NCBI RefSeq assembly: GCF_003148495.1
Contig: NZ_QGGH01000004.1
Coordinates: forward strand, 372,001-436,000
Source of the DNA: Mesorhizobium loti
Lineage (GTDB): Bacteria; Pseudomonadota; Alphaproteobacteria; Rhizobiales; Rhizobiaceae
Length of the DNA stretch: 64,000 nt
Direction: 5' to 3'
The notes beneath the pieces are model-generated. The model did not search any database and was not told where the DNA came from. It saw only the letters and a program-made list of their open reading frames with translations. Positions 42,630 to 55,022 of this stretch are shown piece after piece (within the stretch, counting starts at the first letter, position 1; every line of letters starts with the position of its first letter). A program made the translations under genes and the position numbers.

Positions 42630-43277
42630 ATGACTGCAACGGCAAGCGAGGGCGACGATCGCATCATCCGCGAAAGCGGCATCGATGCGCGCATCGCGCT
42701 GATCGTCCAGCCGGTTCTGCGTGGCATCGGCTTCCGCCTCGTGCGGGTGCATCTGTCGGGCCAGAACGGGCTGACGCTGCAGATCATGGCCGAGCGCGAG
42801 GACGGCACCATGACCGTCGAGGATTGCGAAGAGGTCAGCCGCGCGGTGTCGCCGGCGCTCGACGTCGATGATCCGATCGAAAAGGCCTATCACCTCGAAG
42901 TCTCGTCGCCCGGCATCGACCGGCCGCTGGTCCGCAAATCGGATTTCACGACCTGGACCGGTCATCTGGTCAAGATGGAAACATCGATCGTCGTTGCCGA
43001 CCGCAAGCGATTCAAGGGCAAGATCGTCGAGGCCGGTGAAGACGATGTGCTGATCGAGCGCGAAAAGGCCGCCTATGGCGAGGAGCCGACGGTGCGGGTC
43101 CCCTATGACGCAATTTCCGAAACGCGCCTGATCCTGACCGACGATCTCATCCGAGACGCCCTGTCGAAGGACAACAGGGCGCGCAAGGAAGCCAAAAGAC
43201 ACCGCGGTGAACCGGATGATGACGTGCCCCAGGGTGTGGAAGCGGACGCCACGGAAGAAGACGAACAGGAACTATGA
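42630..43277 (+). CDS. rimP: Ribosome maturation factor RimP
   Basis: Assists 30S subunit assembly, 215 residues. The N-terminal domain contains VQPVLRGIGFRLVRVHLSGQ and the conserved TVEDCEEVSRAVSPALDVDDPI and YHLEVSSPGIDRPL blocks; an SH3-like C-terminal domain follows. The last 30 residues are highly charged and probably disordered. First gene of the conserved operon with nusA, ylxR and infB. Confidence 0.93.
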   Translation: MTATASEGDDRIIRESGIDARIALIVQPVLRGIGFRLVRVHLSGQNGLTLQIMAEREDGTMTVEDCEEVSRAVSPALDVDDPIEKAYHLEVSSPGIDRPLVRKSDFTTWTGHLVKMETSIVVADRKRFKGKIVEAGEDDVLIEREKAAYGEEPTVRVPYDAISETRLILTDDLIRDALSKDNRARKEAKRHRGEPDDDVPQGVEADATEEDEQEL

Positions 43278-43326
43278 TTGAGCTGCCGGGCGCAAAGGTC
43301 CGGCAAACAGGCTCGGGAGAAAAACG

Positions 43327-44922
43327 ATGGTTGTAAGCGCCAACAGACTTGAACTGCTGCAGATCGCCGACGCGGTTGCGCGTGAAAAGTCGATCGACAA
43401 GTCGATCGTCATCGCCGCCATGGCCGATGCGATCCAGAAGGCGGCGCGCTCGCGTTATGGCCAGGAAACCAACATCCGCGCCGACATCAACCCGAACACC
43501 GGCGAGATGAAGCTGCAGCGGCTGATGGAAGTGGTCGAGAAGGTCGATGACTACGCCACGCAGATCGCCATTTCCTCCGCCCGCGAGCGCAATCCCGACG
43601 CCCAGCTCGGCGATTTCATCGCCGAACAGCTGCCGCCGATGGATTTCGGCCGCATCGCCGCCCAGTCGGCCAAGCAGGTCATCGTGCAGAAGGTGCGCGA
43701 GGCCGAACGCGACCGTCAGTATGACGAATACAAGGACCGCATCGGCGAAATCGTCAACGGCACCGTCAAGCGCGTCGAATACGGCAACGTCATCGTCGAC
43801 CTTGGCCGCGGCGAAGCGATCATCCGCCGCGACGAACTGATCCCGCGCGAAAACTACAAATATGGCGACCGCGTCCGCGCCTACGTTTACGACGTGCGCC
43901 GTGAGCAGCGCGGCCCGCAGATCTTCCTGTCGCGAACCCATCCGCAGTTCATGGCCAAACTGTTCACCATGGAAGTGCCGGAAATCTATGACGGCATCAT
44001 CGAGATCAAGGCCGTCGCCCGCGACCCGGGCTCGCGCGCCAAGATCGCCGTCATCTCGCGCGACAGCTCGATCGATCCTGTCGGCGCCTGCGTTGGTATG
44101 CGCGGCAGCCGCGTCCAGGCCGTCGTCGGCGAATTGCAGGGCGAGAAGATCGACATCATTCCGTGGTCGCCTTCGGCCGCGTCCTTCATCGTCAACGCGC
44201 TGCAGCCGGCGGAAGTCGCCAAGGTCGTGCTCGATGAGGATGCCGAACGCATCGAAGTCGTGGTTCCCGACGACCAGCTGTCGCTGGCCATCGGCCGCCG
44301 CGGCCAGAACGTGCGGCTCGCTTCGCAGCTGACCGGCTGGGATATCGACATCCTGACTGAGGCCGAAGAATCCGAGCGTCGCCAGAAGGAATTCGTCGAG
44401 CGCTCGTCGCTGTTCATGGAAGCCCTCGACGTCGACGAGATGGTCGGCCAGGTGCTCGCCTCCGAAGGCTTCACCAGTGTCGAGGAAGTCGCTTATGTCG
44501 ATTCCGGCGAGATCGCCTCGATCGACGGTTTCGACGAGGACACCGCTTCGGAAATCCAGACCCGCGCCCGCGAATATCTGGAGAAGATCGAGGCCGAGCA
44601 CGACGACAAGCGCAAGGCGCTCGGCGTCTCGGACGAATTGCGCGAAATCCCCGGCGTCACCACCGCCATGATGGTGACGCTCGGCGAAGACGGCGTGAAG
44701 ACGATCGAGGACTTCGCCGGCTACGCCGCCGACGACCTCACCGGCTGGAAGGAACGCAAGGACGGCGAAACCAAGGTGTTCCCCGGCGTGCTTGCCAATC
44801 ACGGCGTCGCGCGTGCCGATGCCGAGCAGATGGTTCTGGCTGCCCGCCTCAAGGCCGGCTGGATCACCGAAGACGAGCTTGCGGCCGAAGAAGTCTCGGC
44901 TGACGAAGCCGTTGGTGCGTGA
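43327..44922 (+). CDS. nusA: Transcription termination/antitermination factor NusA
   Basis: RNA-polymerase-associated factor, 531 residues. An N-terminal domain (LELLQIADAVAREKSIDKSI) is followed by S1 (near 135-200), two KH domains (VGMRGSRVQAVVGELQGEKI and SLAIGRRGQNVRLASQLTGW) and two C-terminal acidic repeats with helix-hairpin-helix character (EDFAGYAADDLTGW). In E. coli NusA controls its own operon by attenuation, of interest given the terminator ahead of rimP. Confidence 0.95.
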   Translation: MVVSANRLELLQIADAVAREKSIDKSIVIAAMADAIQKAARSRYGQETNIRADINPNTGEMKLQRLMEVVEKVDDYATQIAISSARERNPDAQLGDFIAEQLPPMDFGRIAAQSAKQVIVQKVREAERDRQYDEYKDRIGEIVNGTVKRVEYGNVIVDLGRGEAIIRRDELIPRENYKYGDRVRAYVYDVRREQRGPQIFLSRTHPQFMAKLFTMEVPEIYDGIIEIKAVARDPGSRAKIAVISRDSSIDPVGACVGMRGSRVQAVVGELQGEKIDIIPWSPSAASFIVNALQPAEVAKVVLDEDAERIEVVVPDDQLSLAIGRRGQNVRLASQLTGWDIDILTEAEESERRQKEFVERSSLFMEALDVDEMVGQVLASEGFTSVEEVAYVDSGEIASIDGFDEDTASEIQTRAREYLEKIEAEHDDKRKALGVSDELREIPGVTTAMMVTLGEDGVKTIEDFAGYAADDLTGWKERKDGETKVFPGVLANHGVARADAEQMVLAARLKAGWITEDELAAEEVSADEAVGA

Positions 44923-44960
44923 GGTGAAACCGCATCGCACCGAACCCGCCCCTGGACGAG

Positions 44961-45607
44961 ATGAACGATCGCACCTGCATCGTTACGCGCAAACAAGCCG
45001 AACCGGATGAATTGATCCGTTTCGTCGTCGGCCCGGATTCGGCCGTCGTTCCCGACATCAAGAGAAATCTGCCCGGCCGCGGTTGCTGGGTGAGCGCCGA
45101 CCGCCTACATATCGACAAGGCTGCGGCGAAGAATCTCTTTGCCCGCGCCTTCAAGGCACAGGTGGTCGTGCCGCCCGATCTTGGCGGCATGGTCGACGGG
45201 CTGCTTTCCAGACACGCTCTGGGCATGCTTGGTCTTGCCCGCAAGGCAGGCGCAATTTCGCTTGGTGCTACCAAGGTCGAGAGCGCGGTGCGCGGCGGAT
45301 TGGCGCTTTTCGTGCTGCATGCGACCGGGGCGTCCGACGACGGTGTGCGCAAGATCAGCCAGGCGCGACGGGCGACAGTCCATCTCGGCGGGCCCGCTAT
45401 CCTTGCCTACAAACTTTTCTCCGAGGCCGAGTTGAGCTTGGCATTGGGGGGTACAAATGTGATACATGCTGCCGTTCTCGCGGGAGACGCGGGCAGGGCG
45501 GTCCAGAAGCGCATGGTTGCGCTCGACCGGTATCGGGGCGGTTCCCCGGACGATCTGGCAATGCTTGCGGCTGTTGCTGACGAAGATGATGCCGCAGAGG
45601 ATATGGA

Positions 45608-45611
<4 letters not shown>
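44961..45611 (+). CDS. ylxR: YlxR (DUF448) and L7Ae-like fusion RNA-binding protein
   Basis: A 216-residue protein with two parts. Residues 1-80 are the YlxR domain (RTCIVTRKQAEPDELIRF, then RNLPGRGCWVS), a small nucleic-acid-binding module. Residues about 90-190 are an L7Ae/L30e-like domain (HALGMLGLARKAGAISLGAT), which binds kink-turn RNAs. Bacilli encode these as two genes (ylxR and ylxQ) at the same place between nusA and infB; here they are fused. The stop overlaps the infB start (ATGA). Confidence 0.88.
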
Positions 45612-48184
<2,573 letters not shown>

Positions 48185-48309
48185 GTTCGAGTGACTTGTT
48201 CATACCGGGCGGTGGTCGAAAGGCCGCCGCCCAAGGTCTGTTGAGAATGGCCATATGAGACATGCGGCACGGTCCCATCCCGCGCCTCACGCTTTCAGGA
48301 TTGAGAAAA

Positions 48310-48735
48310 ATGCCCCGTCCAACCACATCCAGCCCATCCCAGCGCATGCTGCGCGTCGCCGAACAGGTGCGCCATGCGCTGTCCGAAACCCTGCAGCGCG
48401 GCGAGATCATCGATCCGCTGATCGAGAACACCGTGGTGTCGGTCTCGGAAGTGCGCATGTCGCCTGACCTCAAGGTCGCCACGGCTTTCGTCTCGCCGCT
48501 CGGCGCCAAGGATACCGATGCGGTGGTCGAGGCGCTGAACAAGCATGCGAAATTCGTCCGCGGCCGTGTCTCAGGCGCGCTGCGGCAGATGAAGTTCATG
48601 CCGGAGTTCCGCTTCAAGCTCGACACCTCCTTCGACAATTTCGCCAGGATCAACGACCTGTTGAAGTCGCCCGAGGTAGCACGCGATCTGGGTCCTGAGG
48701 ACCAGGACAAAGACGACAACAAGGACACCGAATAG
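48310..48735 (+). CDS. rbfA: Ribosome-binding factor A
   Basis: Cold-shock and 30S maturation factor, 141 residues, with a KH-like fold. QRMLRVAEQVRHALSETLQRGEI at the N-terminus and MSPDLKVATAFVSPLG and PEFRFKLDTSFDNFARINDLL are characteristic. The ATG of MPRPTTSSPSQRM is chosen, as the open frame upstream reads through the infB-rbfA gap. The stop TAG overlaps the truB GTG. Confidence 0.92.
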   Translation: MPRPTTSSPSQRMLRVAEQVRHALSETLQRGEIIDPLIENTVVSVSEVRMSPDLKVATAFVSPLGAKDTDAVVEALNKHAKFVRGRVSGALRQMKFMPEFRFKLDTSFDNFARINDLLKSPEVARDLGPEDQDKDDNKDTE

Positions 48736-49730
48736 TGGCGCGCCGCGGCAAGAAGAAGGGCCGTCCGATCTCGGGCTGGCTGATCCTGGACAAGCCGGTC
48801 GGCATGGGTTCGACCGAAGCCGTCTCCAAGATCAAATGGCTGTTCCAGGCGGAAAAGGCCGGCCATGCCGGCACGCTCGATCCGCTGGCGTCCGGCATGC
48901 TGCCGATCGCGCTTGGCGAGGCCACCAAGACCGTGCCCTACGTACAGGACGGCGCCAAGATCTATCGCTTCACCGTTGCCTGGGGACAGGAGCGTTCGAC
49001 CGATGACCTCGAAGGTCCGGTGACGAAGCAGTCCGACCTGCGTCCATCGGAAGCCGAGGTCAAGGCGCTGCTGCCGAAATACACCGGCGTCATCATGCAG
49101 ACGCCGCCGCAATTCTCGGCCATCAAGATCGCCGGCGAGCGCGCCTATGATCTGGCCCGCGACGGCGCGACAGTCGACATTCCGCCACGCGAGATCGAGA
49201 TCGGTCGTTTGGAGGTTGTCGAGCATAGCGCCGATCATACGGTTTTCGAAGTCGAATGCGGCAAGGGCACCTATGTGCGCTCGCTGGCCCGCGACATGGG
49301 CCGCGACATGGGCTGCTTCGGCCATATTTCAGAATTGCGCCGGGTCGAGGTCGAGCCGTTCACCCCGGAGGATTTCGTCACCATCGCCGAACTGGAAGCC
49401 GCCCGTTTCGGTGTGCAGGATGAAGACAGCTCGGTCGCGACGGACGTCGCTGACACGACGGAAGCCACTGACGCGGTGGAAGCGCCAATCGACTTCAACG
49501 CCATCGATGCGCTTCTGGTCGATACATCGGCTGCCCTCGACTGCCTGCCGCAGATCGCCATCAGCGACGACGCGGCGACCAAGATCCGCCTTGGCAACCC
49601 GGTCATCATTCGTGGTCGCGATGCACCGGTGGAAGCCGAAGAAGCCTGCGCCACGGCGCGCGGCAAGCTGGTCGCCATCGGCGCCATCGAGCAAGGCATG
49701 TTCAAGCCCAAACGGGTCTTTGCCGGCTGA
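48735..49730 (+). CDS. truB: tRNA pseudouridine-55 synthase
   Basis: Makes pseudouridine 55 in the T loop of tRNAs, 331 residues. The segment GWLILDKPVGMGSTEAV, the catalytic-Asp motif GHAGTLDPLASGMLPIALGEATK and GTYVRSLARDMG are diagnostic. A C-terminal linker rich in Asp/Thr (DEDSSVATDVADTTEATDAV) is longer than in E. coli. Starts at GTG overlapping rbfA by one base. The next conserved gene, rpsO, is displaced by a repeat and corA. Confidence 0.94.
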   Translation: MARRGKKKGRPISGWLILDKPVGMGSTEAVSKIKWLFQAEKAGHAGTLDPLASGMLPIALGEATKTVPYVQDGAKIYRFTVAWGQERSTDDLEGPVTKQSDLRPSEAEVKALLPKYTGVIMQTPPQFSAIKIAGERAYDLARDGATVDIPPREIEIGRLEVVEHSADHTVFEVECGKGTYVRSLARDMGRDMGCFGHISELRRVEVEPFTPEDFVTIAELEAARFGVQDEDSSVATDVADTTEATDAVEAPIDFNAIDALLVDTSAALDCLPQIAISDDAATKIRLGNPVIIRGRDAPVEAEEACATARGKLVAIGAIEQGMFKPKRVFAG

Positions 49731-49741
49731 CTCCTGTCGTC

Positions 49742-49844
49742 TAGAGCAATTCCAGGAAAAGTGTGAACGGTTTTCCGTTCGGAATTGCGTCAAAACAAAG
49801 AGTTAGAGTGGTTCGCCGTTTCCGTGAAACGGTGAACTGCTCTA
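49742..49844 (+). repeat. Interspersed palindromic element, type A (copy 2)
   Basis: A 103-base element with terminal inverted repeats TAGAGCA and TGCTCTA. Inside are two hairpins: AATTCC with GGAATT (and GGAAAA with TTTTCC), then GTTCGCCGTTTC with GAAACGGTGAAC. It matches the element at 7325-7449 in order and sequence. It begins 11 bases after the truB stop and ends exactly one base before an in-frame ATG of the next gene. Confidence 0.8.
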
Positions 49845-49874
49845 ATGTCGAGCCGGGACTCGCGCGAGGGGCAT

Positions 49875-50969
49875 ATGGCAAAGGCTGAGGCGATCAAGAA
49901 GCGGGCGCCGGTGAAAACAAGGCGGCCGCCTGTCGGTGCATCGCCCGGCACGCTGATCGCCGACCCTTCGGCGCGGCGCAGCGAACTCAGGCTGACCCTG
50001 ATCTCGCCGCAGAAATTCAAGACCATCGAAAATGCCAGCATCGACGACCTCAACACCCATTGCGACAAATGGCCGGTCCTCTGGCTCGACTGCACAGGCC
50101 TCGCCAATATCCAGCTGATCGAGGAAATCGGCCGCATTTTCAGCCTGCATCCGCTGGCGCTGGAAGACGTCGTCAACACCGGCCAGCGGCCGAAGGTCGA
50201 CTTCTTCGAGGACCATGCCTTCGTCGTCGTCAGGATGATCGACGATGTCACGTCGCACCGCTATGAGCAGATTGCCGTCTTCTTCGGCAAAAACTTCGTC
50301 GTCACCTTTCAGGAACGTGAAGGCGATCCGTTCGATCCCGTACGCAAGCGCATCGAAAGCTCGGCGCCCAACCGGTTGCGTGCGCGGGGCGCCGACTATC
50401 TCGCCTATGCGCTGATCGATGCCGTCGTCGACAGTTATTTTCCGCCGATCGAGGCGGCTGGCGAGCTGGTCGACAGCATCGAGGACGAGATGCTGCATTC
50501 GACGCACAAGCACCAGATGCGGCAGCTGCATGAATTGCGGCGCGATGCCAATGTGCTGAAAGGCGTGCTGTGGCCGATGCGCGATGCGCTGGCGACGCTG
50601 ATCCGCAACGACGTGCCCTATGTGAAGGCGGAAACCAAGATCTTTCTCAACGACACGCTCGACCATTCGCTCAGGCTGATCGAACTGGTCGAAACCCAGC
50701 GCGACATGCTGACCGGCCTGATCGAGATGCACCTGTCGCTGAGCCAGGCGCGCACCAACGACGTCATCAGCTATCTCACCATTGTCTCGGTCATCTTCAT
50801 GCCGCTCACCTTCCTGGTCGGTATCTGGGGCATGAATTTCGATCCGGAGTCTTCGCCCTGGAACATGCCGGAACTGAAGGCCTATTACGGCTATCCCTTG
50901 TCGCTGCTGTTCATGGCGCTTGTCGCGTTCGGGTTGATCGCCTTCTTCAAATGGAAGAAATGGCTCTGA
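49875..50969 (+). CDS. corA: Magnesium/cobalt transporter CorA-like
   Basis: Pentameric divalent-cation channel of the inner membrane, 364 residues from the chosen ATG. The long cytoplasmic domain contains HPLALEDVVNTGQRPKVDFF, and the two C-terminal TM segments are joined by the ion-selective GMN motif (VGIWGMNFD). The ATG has GAGGGG close upstream; an ATG ten codons earlier abuts the type A repeat and lacks a ribosome site. It splits the otherwise conserved truB-rpsO pair. A CorC-type gene is also in the window but not adjacent. Confidence 0.87.
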   Translation: MAKAEAIKKRAPVKTRRPPVGASPGTLIADPSARRSELRLTLISPQKFKTIENASIDDLNTHCDKWPVLWLDCTGLANIQLIEEIGRIFSLHPLALEDVVNTGQRPKVDFFEDHAFVVVRMIDDVTSHRYEQIAVFFGKNFVVTFQEREGDPFDPVRKRIESSAPNRLRARGADYLAYALIDAVVDSYFPPIEAAGELVDSIEDEMLHSTHKHQMRQLHELRRDANVLKGVLWPMRDALATLIRNDVPYVKAETKIFLNDTLDHSLRLIELVETQRDMLTGLIEMHLSLSQARTNDVISYLTIVSVIFMPLTFLVGIWGMNFDPESSPWNMPELKAYYGYPLSLLFMALVAFGLIAFFKWKKWL

Positions 50970-51150
50970 CAAGGATAAATCAGCCATTTCGGCCTGAAAA
51001 GCCGGCTTGTGAATTGGGCTGGTGTTTTCCGGGGAATTGCACTATATGCGCCGCAGCATAGCGCTAAGACGCTTTGCTTGCACCGGCCCCTGCTGGACGA
51101 CATCCCGGCTGAGGGCGACCCGTTTCCTCAAACAGATAAGGAAAAACACG

Positions 51151-51420
51151 ATGTCGATTACTGCCGAGCGCAAACAGGAATTGATGGGTGAATTCGCAAC
51201 CGCCAAGGGCGACACCGGGTCTCCGGAAGTCCAGGTGGCCATCCTTTCCGAGCGCATCAAGAACCTGACCGACCATTTCAAGGACCACAAGAAGGATAAC
51301 CATTCCCGCCGTGGTCTGCTCGCCCTCGTCTCCCAGCGCCGCAGCCTGCTTGATTATCTCAAGCGCAAGGACGACGCGCGCTACCAGACGTTGATCGAGA
51401 AGCTCGGTCTGCGCCGTTGA
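51151..51420 (+). CDS. rpsO: 30S ribosomal protein S15
   Basis: An 89-residue primary-binding protein of the 30S platform. It begins MSITAERKQELMGEFA and carries the conserved DTGSPEVQVAILSERI and HKKDNHSRRGLLALVSQRR blocks. The start is set by family length and an upstream AAGGA-like site. It is followed by pnp as in most proteobacteria, with two strong hairpins between them. Confidence 0.97.
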   Translation: MSITAERKQELMGEFATAKGDTGSPEVQVAILSERIKNLTDHFKDHKKDNHSRRGLLALVSQRRSLLDYLKRKDDARYQTLIEKLGLRR

Positions 51421-51426
51421 CGAATT

Positions 51427-51460
51427 GACCGGCGGGCTTTCCCAGGAGAGCCCGCCGGTC
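51427..51460 (+). promoter_or_regulatory. Strong hairpin after rpsO (rpsO-pnp gap)
   Basis: GACCGGCGGGCT and AGCCCGCCGGTC form a perfect 12-pair stem around a ten-base loop, six bases after the rpsO stop. No T run follows, so it is a weak terminator at best. In E. coli the rpsO end carries a partial terminator and the pnp leader an RNase III hairpin; this stem could be either. Confidence 0.65.
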
Positions 51461-51636
51461 GCGCATTCTGCCAGTCGTATCGGCTGGCCAGACCCGGTTT
51501 CGATCGTGCAGAGGGCACTCGAAACCGCCCATGGACGGTCATGGGGCAGGATTGCAGGACGCTCGCGCGCTCGCCGCGCCGAAATTACCCGAGCTTCCCG
51601 TTGTCTTGCCCGTGGCTGCCCGAGAAAGGAAGCCAG

Positions 51637-51678
51637 GGAAAGGGCATCCGCGCACCGTGAAACGGCGCGGCCCTTTCC
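51637..51678 (+). promoter_or_regulatory. pnp leader stem-loop, candidate RNase III/PNPase control site
   Basis: GGAAAGGG pairs with CCCTTTCC, and, after a three-base bulge, CCGCGC pairs with GCGCGG, giving 14 pairs ending 18 bases before the pnp ATG. A long double-stranded leader structure at this place is where E. coli RNase III cuts so that PNPase can repress its own mRNA. That the same mechanism works here is inference. Confidence 0.55.
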
Positions 51679-51696
51679 TCATATTAAGGACAAGAA

Positions 51697-53844
<2,148 letters not shown>

Positions 53845-53868
53845 TCGGTCTGAGATCATAAATCGAAG

Positions 53869-53897
53869 CGGGCGCGGCGTATGTCGCGCCCGTTTTC
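53869..53897 (+). terminator. Rho-independent terminator after pnp
   Basis: CGGGCGCG and CGCGCCCG form an eight-pair stem around GCGTATGT, followed by TTTTC. It lies 24 bases after the pnp stop and closes the long rimP-to-pnp gene series. Confidence 0.8.
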
Positions 53898-53932
53898 ATT
53901 TTCAGCACGTCTAGACAGGTCGAGATCGAACA

Positions 53933-54952
53933 ATGTCCGCCGAGCCGTTGAAGACGCTTTTTCATCCCTTTGAGGCCGACGCTGTTCCCCTGCCGGGAAA
54001 GGGCGAGCGCGCTCTGTTTCTCGGCGCTGAACCGGGTTTTCGGCTGCCCGAAGGCTTCGAGGCGGCGCTTCACCTCGTGCAGGGCTTCCGGCCGGATTTT
54101 CGCGCGCTGCAGGCGTCTGGCCTCATCGTCACCGCACAAGCGGAAGGCGACGGCTTCGATATGGCACTTGTGCTTGCCGGTCGGCACCGGGGCCTGAACG
54201 AAGTGCGCATCGCTGAGGCGCTTGAGCGCGTGGCGCCGGGCGGCCTGGTCGTCGTTGCCGGCGGCAAGGACGATGGCATTGCCAGCCTGCGCAAGCGCAT
54301 TGACGAGCTTGTGCCGCTAGAGGGCCACCTGCCGAAATATCACGGCATCGCCTTCTGGTTGCGCCGTCCCGCCGATCTGGCCGCCGCGGAAGAATTGCGG
54401 ACCGCCAATCCCGCCTTGCTGGTTGAAAACCGGTTCCACACCGCGCCCGGCATGTTTTCCTTCGACCGGATCGATACCGGCTCGAAATTGCTGGTCGAGA
54501 ACCTGCCCAATGATTTGCGGGGCAACATTGCCGATTTCTGCGCCGGCTGGGGCTATGTGGCTGCCGAGATTGCCGCCCGCTCCCCCGGCGTTCCGGCGCT
54601 CGACCTCTATGAGGCCGATTTCGCCTCGCTCGAAGCCGCGAAGCTCAATCTGGCGGGGGTCAGCCAGTCGATCGCTAGGAATTTCCTCTGGGTCGATCTG
54701 CTGAAGGAACCGGTCGAGAAGCGCTACGACGCGATTGCCATGAACCCGCCCTTTCATCGCAGCCGGGCGGCCGAGCCGGAAATCGGCGCCGGCATGATCC
54801 GCGCGGCGGCAAAGGCCTTGAAGCCAGGTGGGCGGCTGTTCATGGTCGCCAACCGTCAGCTTCCCTATGAGCCGATCCTGGCGGCCGCCTTTTCGAGCCA
54901 TGCCGAACTCGCTCGCGACGGCATGTTCAAGGTGCTTGTCGCGCGGCGTTGA
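53933..54952 (+). CDS. RsmC/RlmG-like rRNA guanine-N2 methyltransferase
   Basis: A 339-residue protein with the double-domain build of RsmC: a degenerate N-terminal methyltransferase-like domain (to about 160) and an active C-terminal one. The SAM loop is ADFCAGWGYVAAEI, the catalytic motif is NPPFH, and the HTAPGMFSFDRIDTGSKLL segment before the fold is typical of the RsmC/RlmG group. Which guanine it modifies (G1207 of 16S in E. coli RsmC) cannot be told here. Its stop directly abuts a type B repeat. Confidence 0.8.
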   Translation: MSAEPLKTLFHPFEADAVPLPGKGERALFLGAEPGFRLPEGFEAALHLVQGFRPDFRALQASGLIVTAQAEGDGFDMALVLAGRHRGLNEVRIAEALERVAPGGLVVVAGGKDDGIASLRKRIDELVPLEGHLPKYHGIAFWLRRPADLAAAEELRTANPALLVENRFHTAPGMFSFDRIDTGSKLLVENLPNDLRGNIADFCAGWGYVAAEIAARSPGVPALDLYEADFASLEAAKLNLAGVSQSIARNFLWVDLLKEPVEKRYDAIAMNPPFHRSRAAEPEIGAGMIRAAAKALKPGGRLFMVANRQLPYEPILAAAFSSHAELARDGMFKVLVARR

Positions 54953-55015
54953 ATGATTCCGAAAAGTGGATGCCGGCTTTTCGGAAGAGATCATACTCAA
55001 ACGAAAACAGAGTGC
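54953..55015 (+). repeat. Interspersed palindromic element, type B (copy 1)
   Basis: Starts at the base after the methyltransferase stop codon. It shares ATGATTCCGAAAAGTGGA, then CCGG-TTTTC-GGA, AGAGATCAT and TCAAACGA in the same order with the copy at 62211-62300, but lacks the internal ten-pair hairpin of that copy. Its CCGAAAAG and CTTTTCGG arms pair. The other end lies within 10 bases of the stop of the convergent GGDEF/EAL gene. Confidence 0.7.
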
Positions 55016-55022
55016 ATCGCGC

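Noticed and set aside
43147..44940. A 597-residue antisense frame opposite nusA
   Set aside because: The plus strand encodes complete NusA with all domains; the antisense product has no family features and mirrors codon bias.
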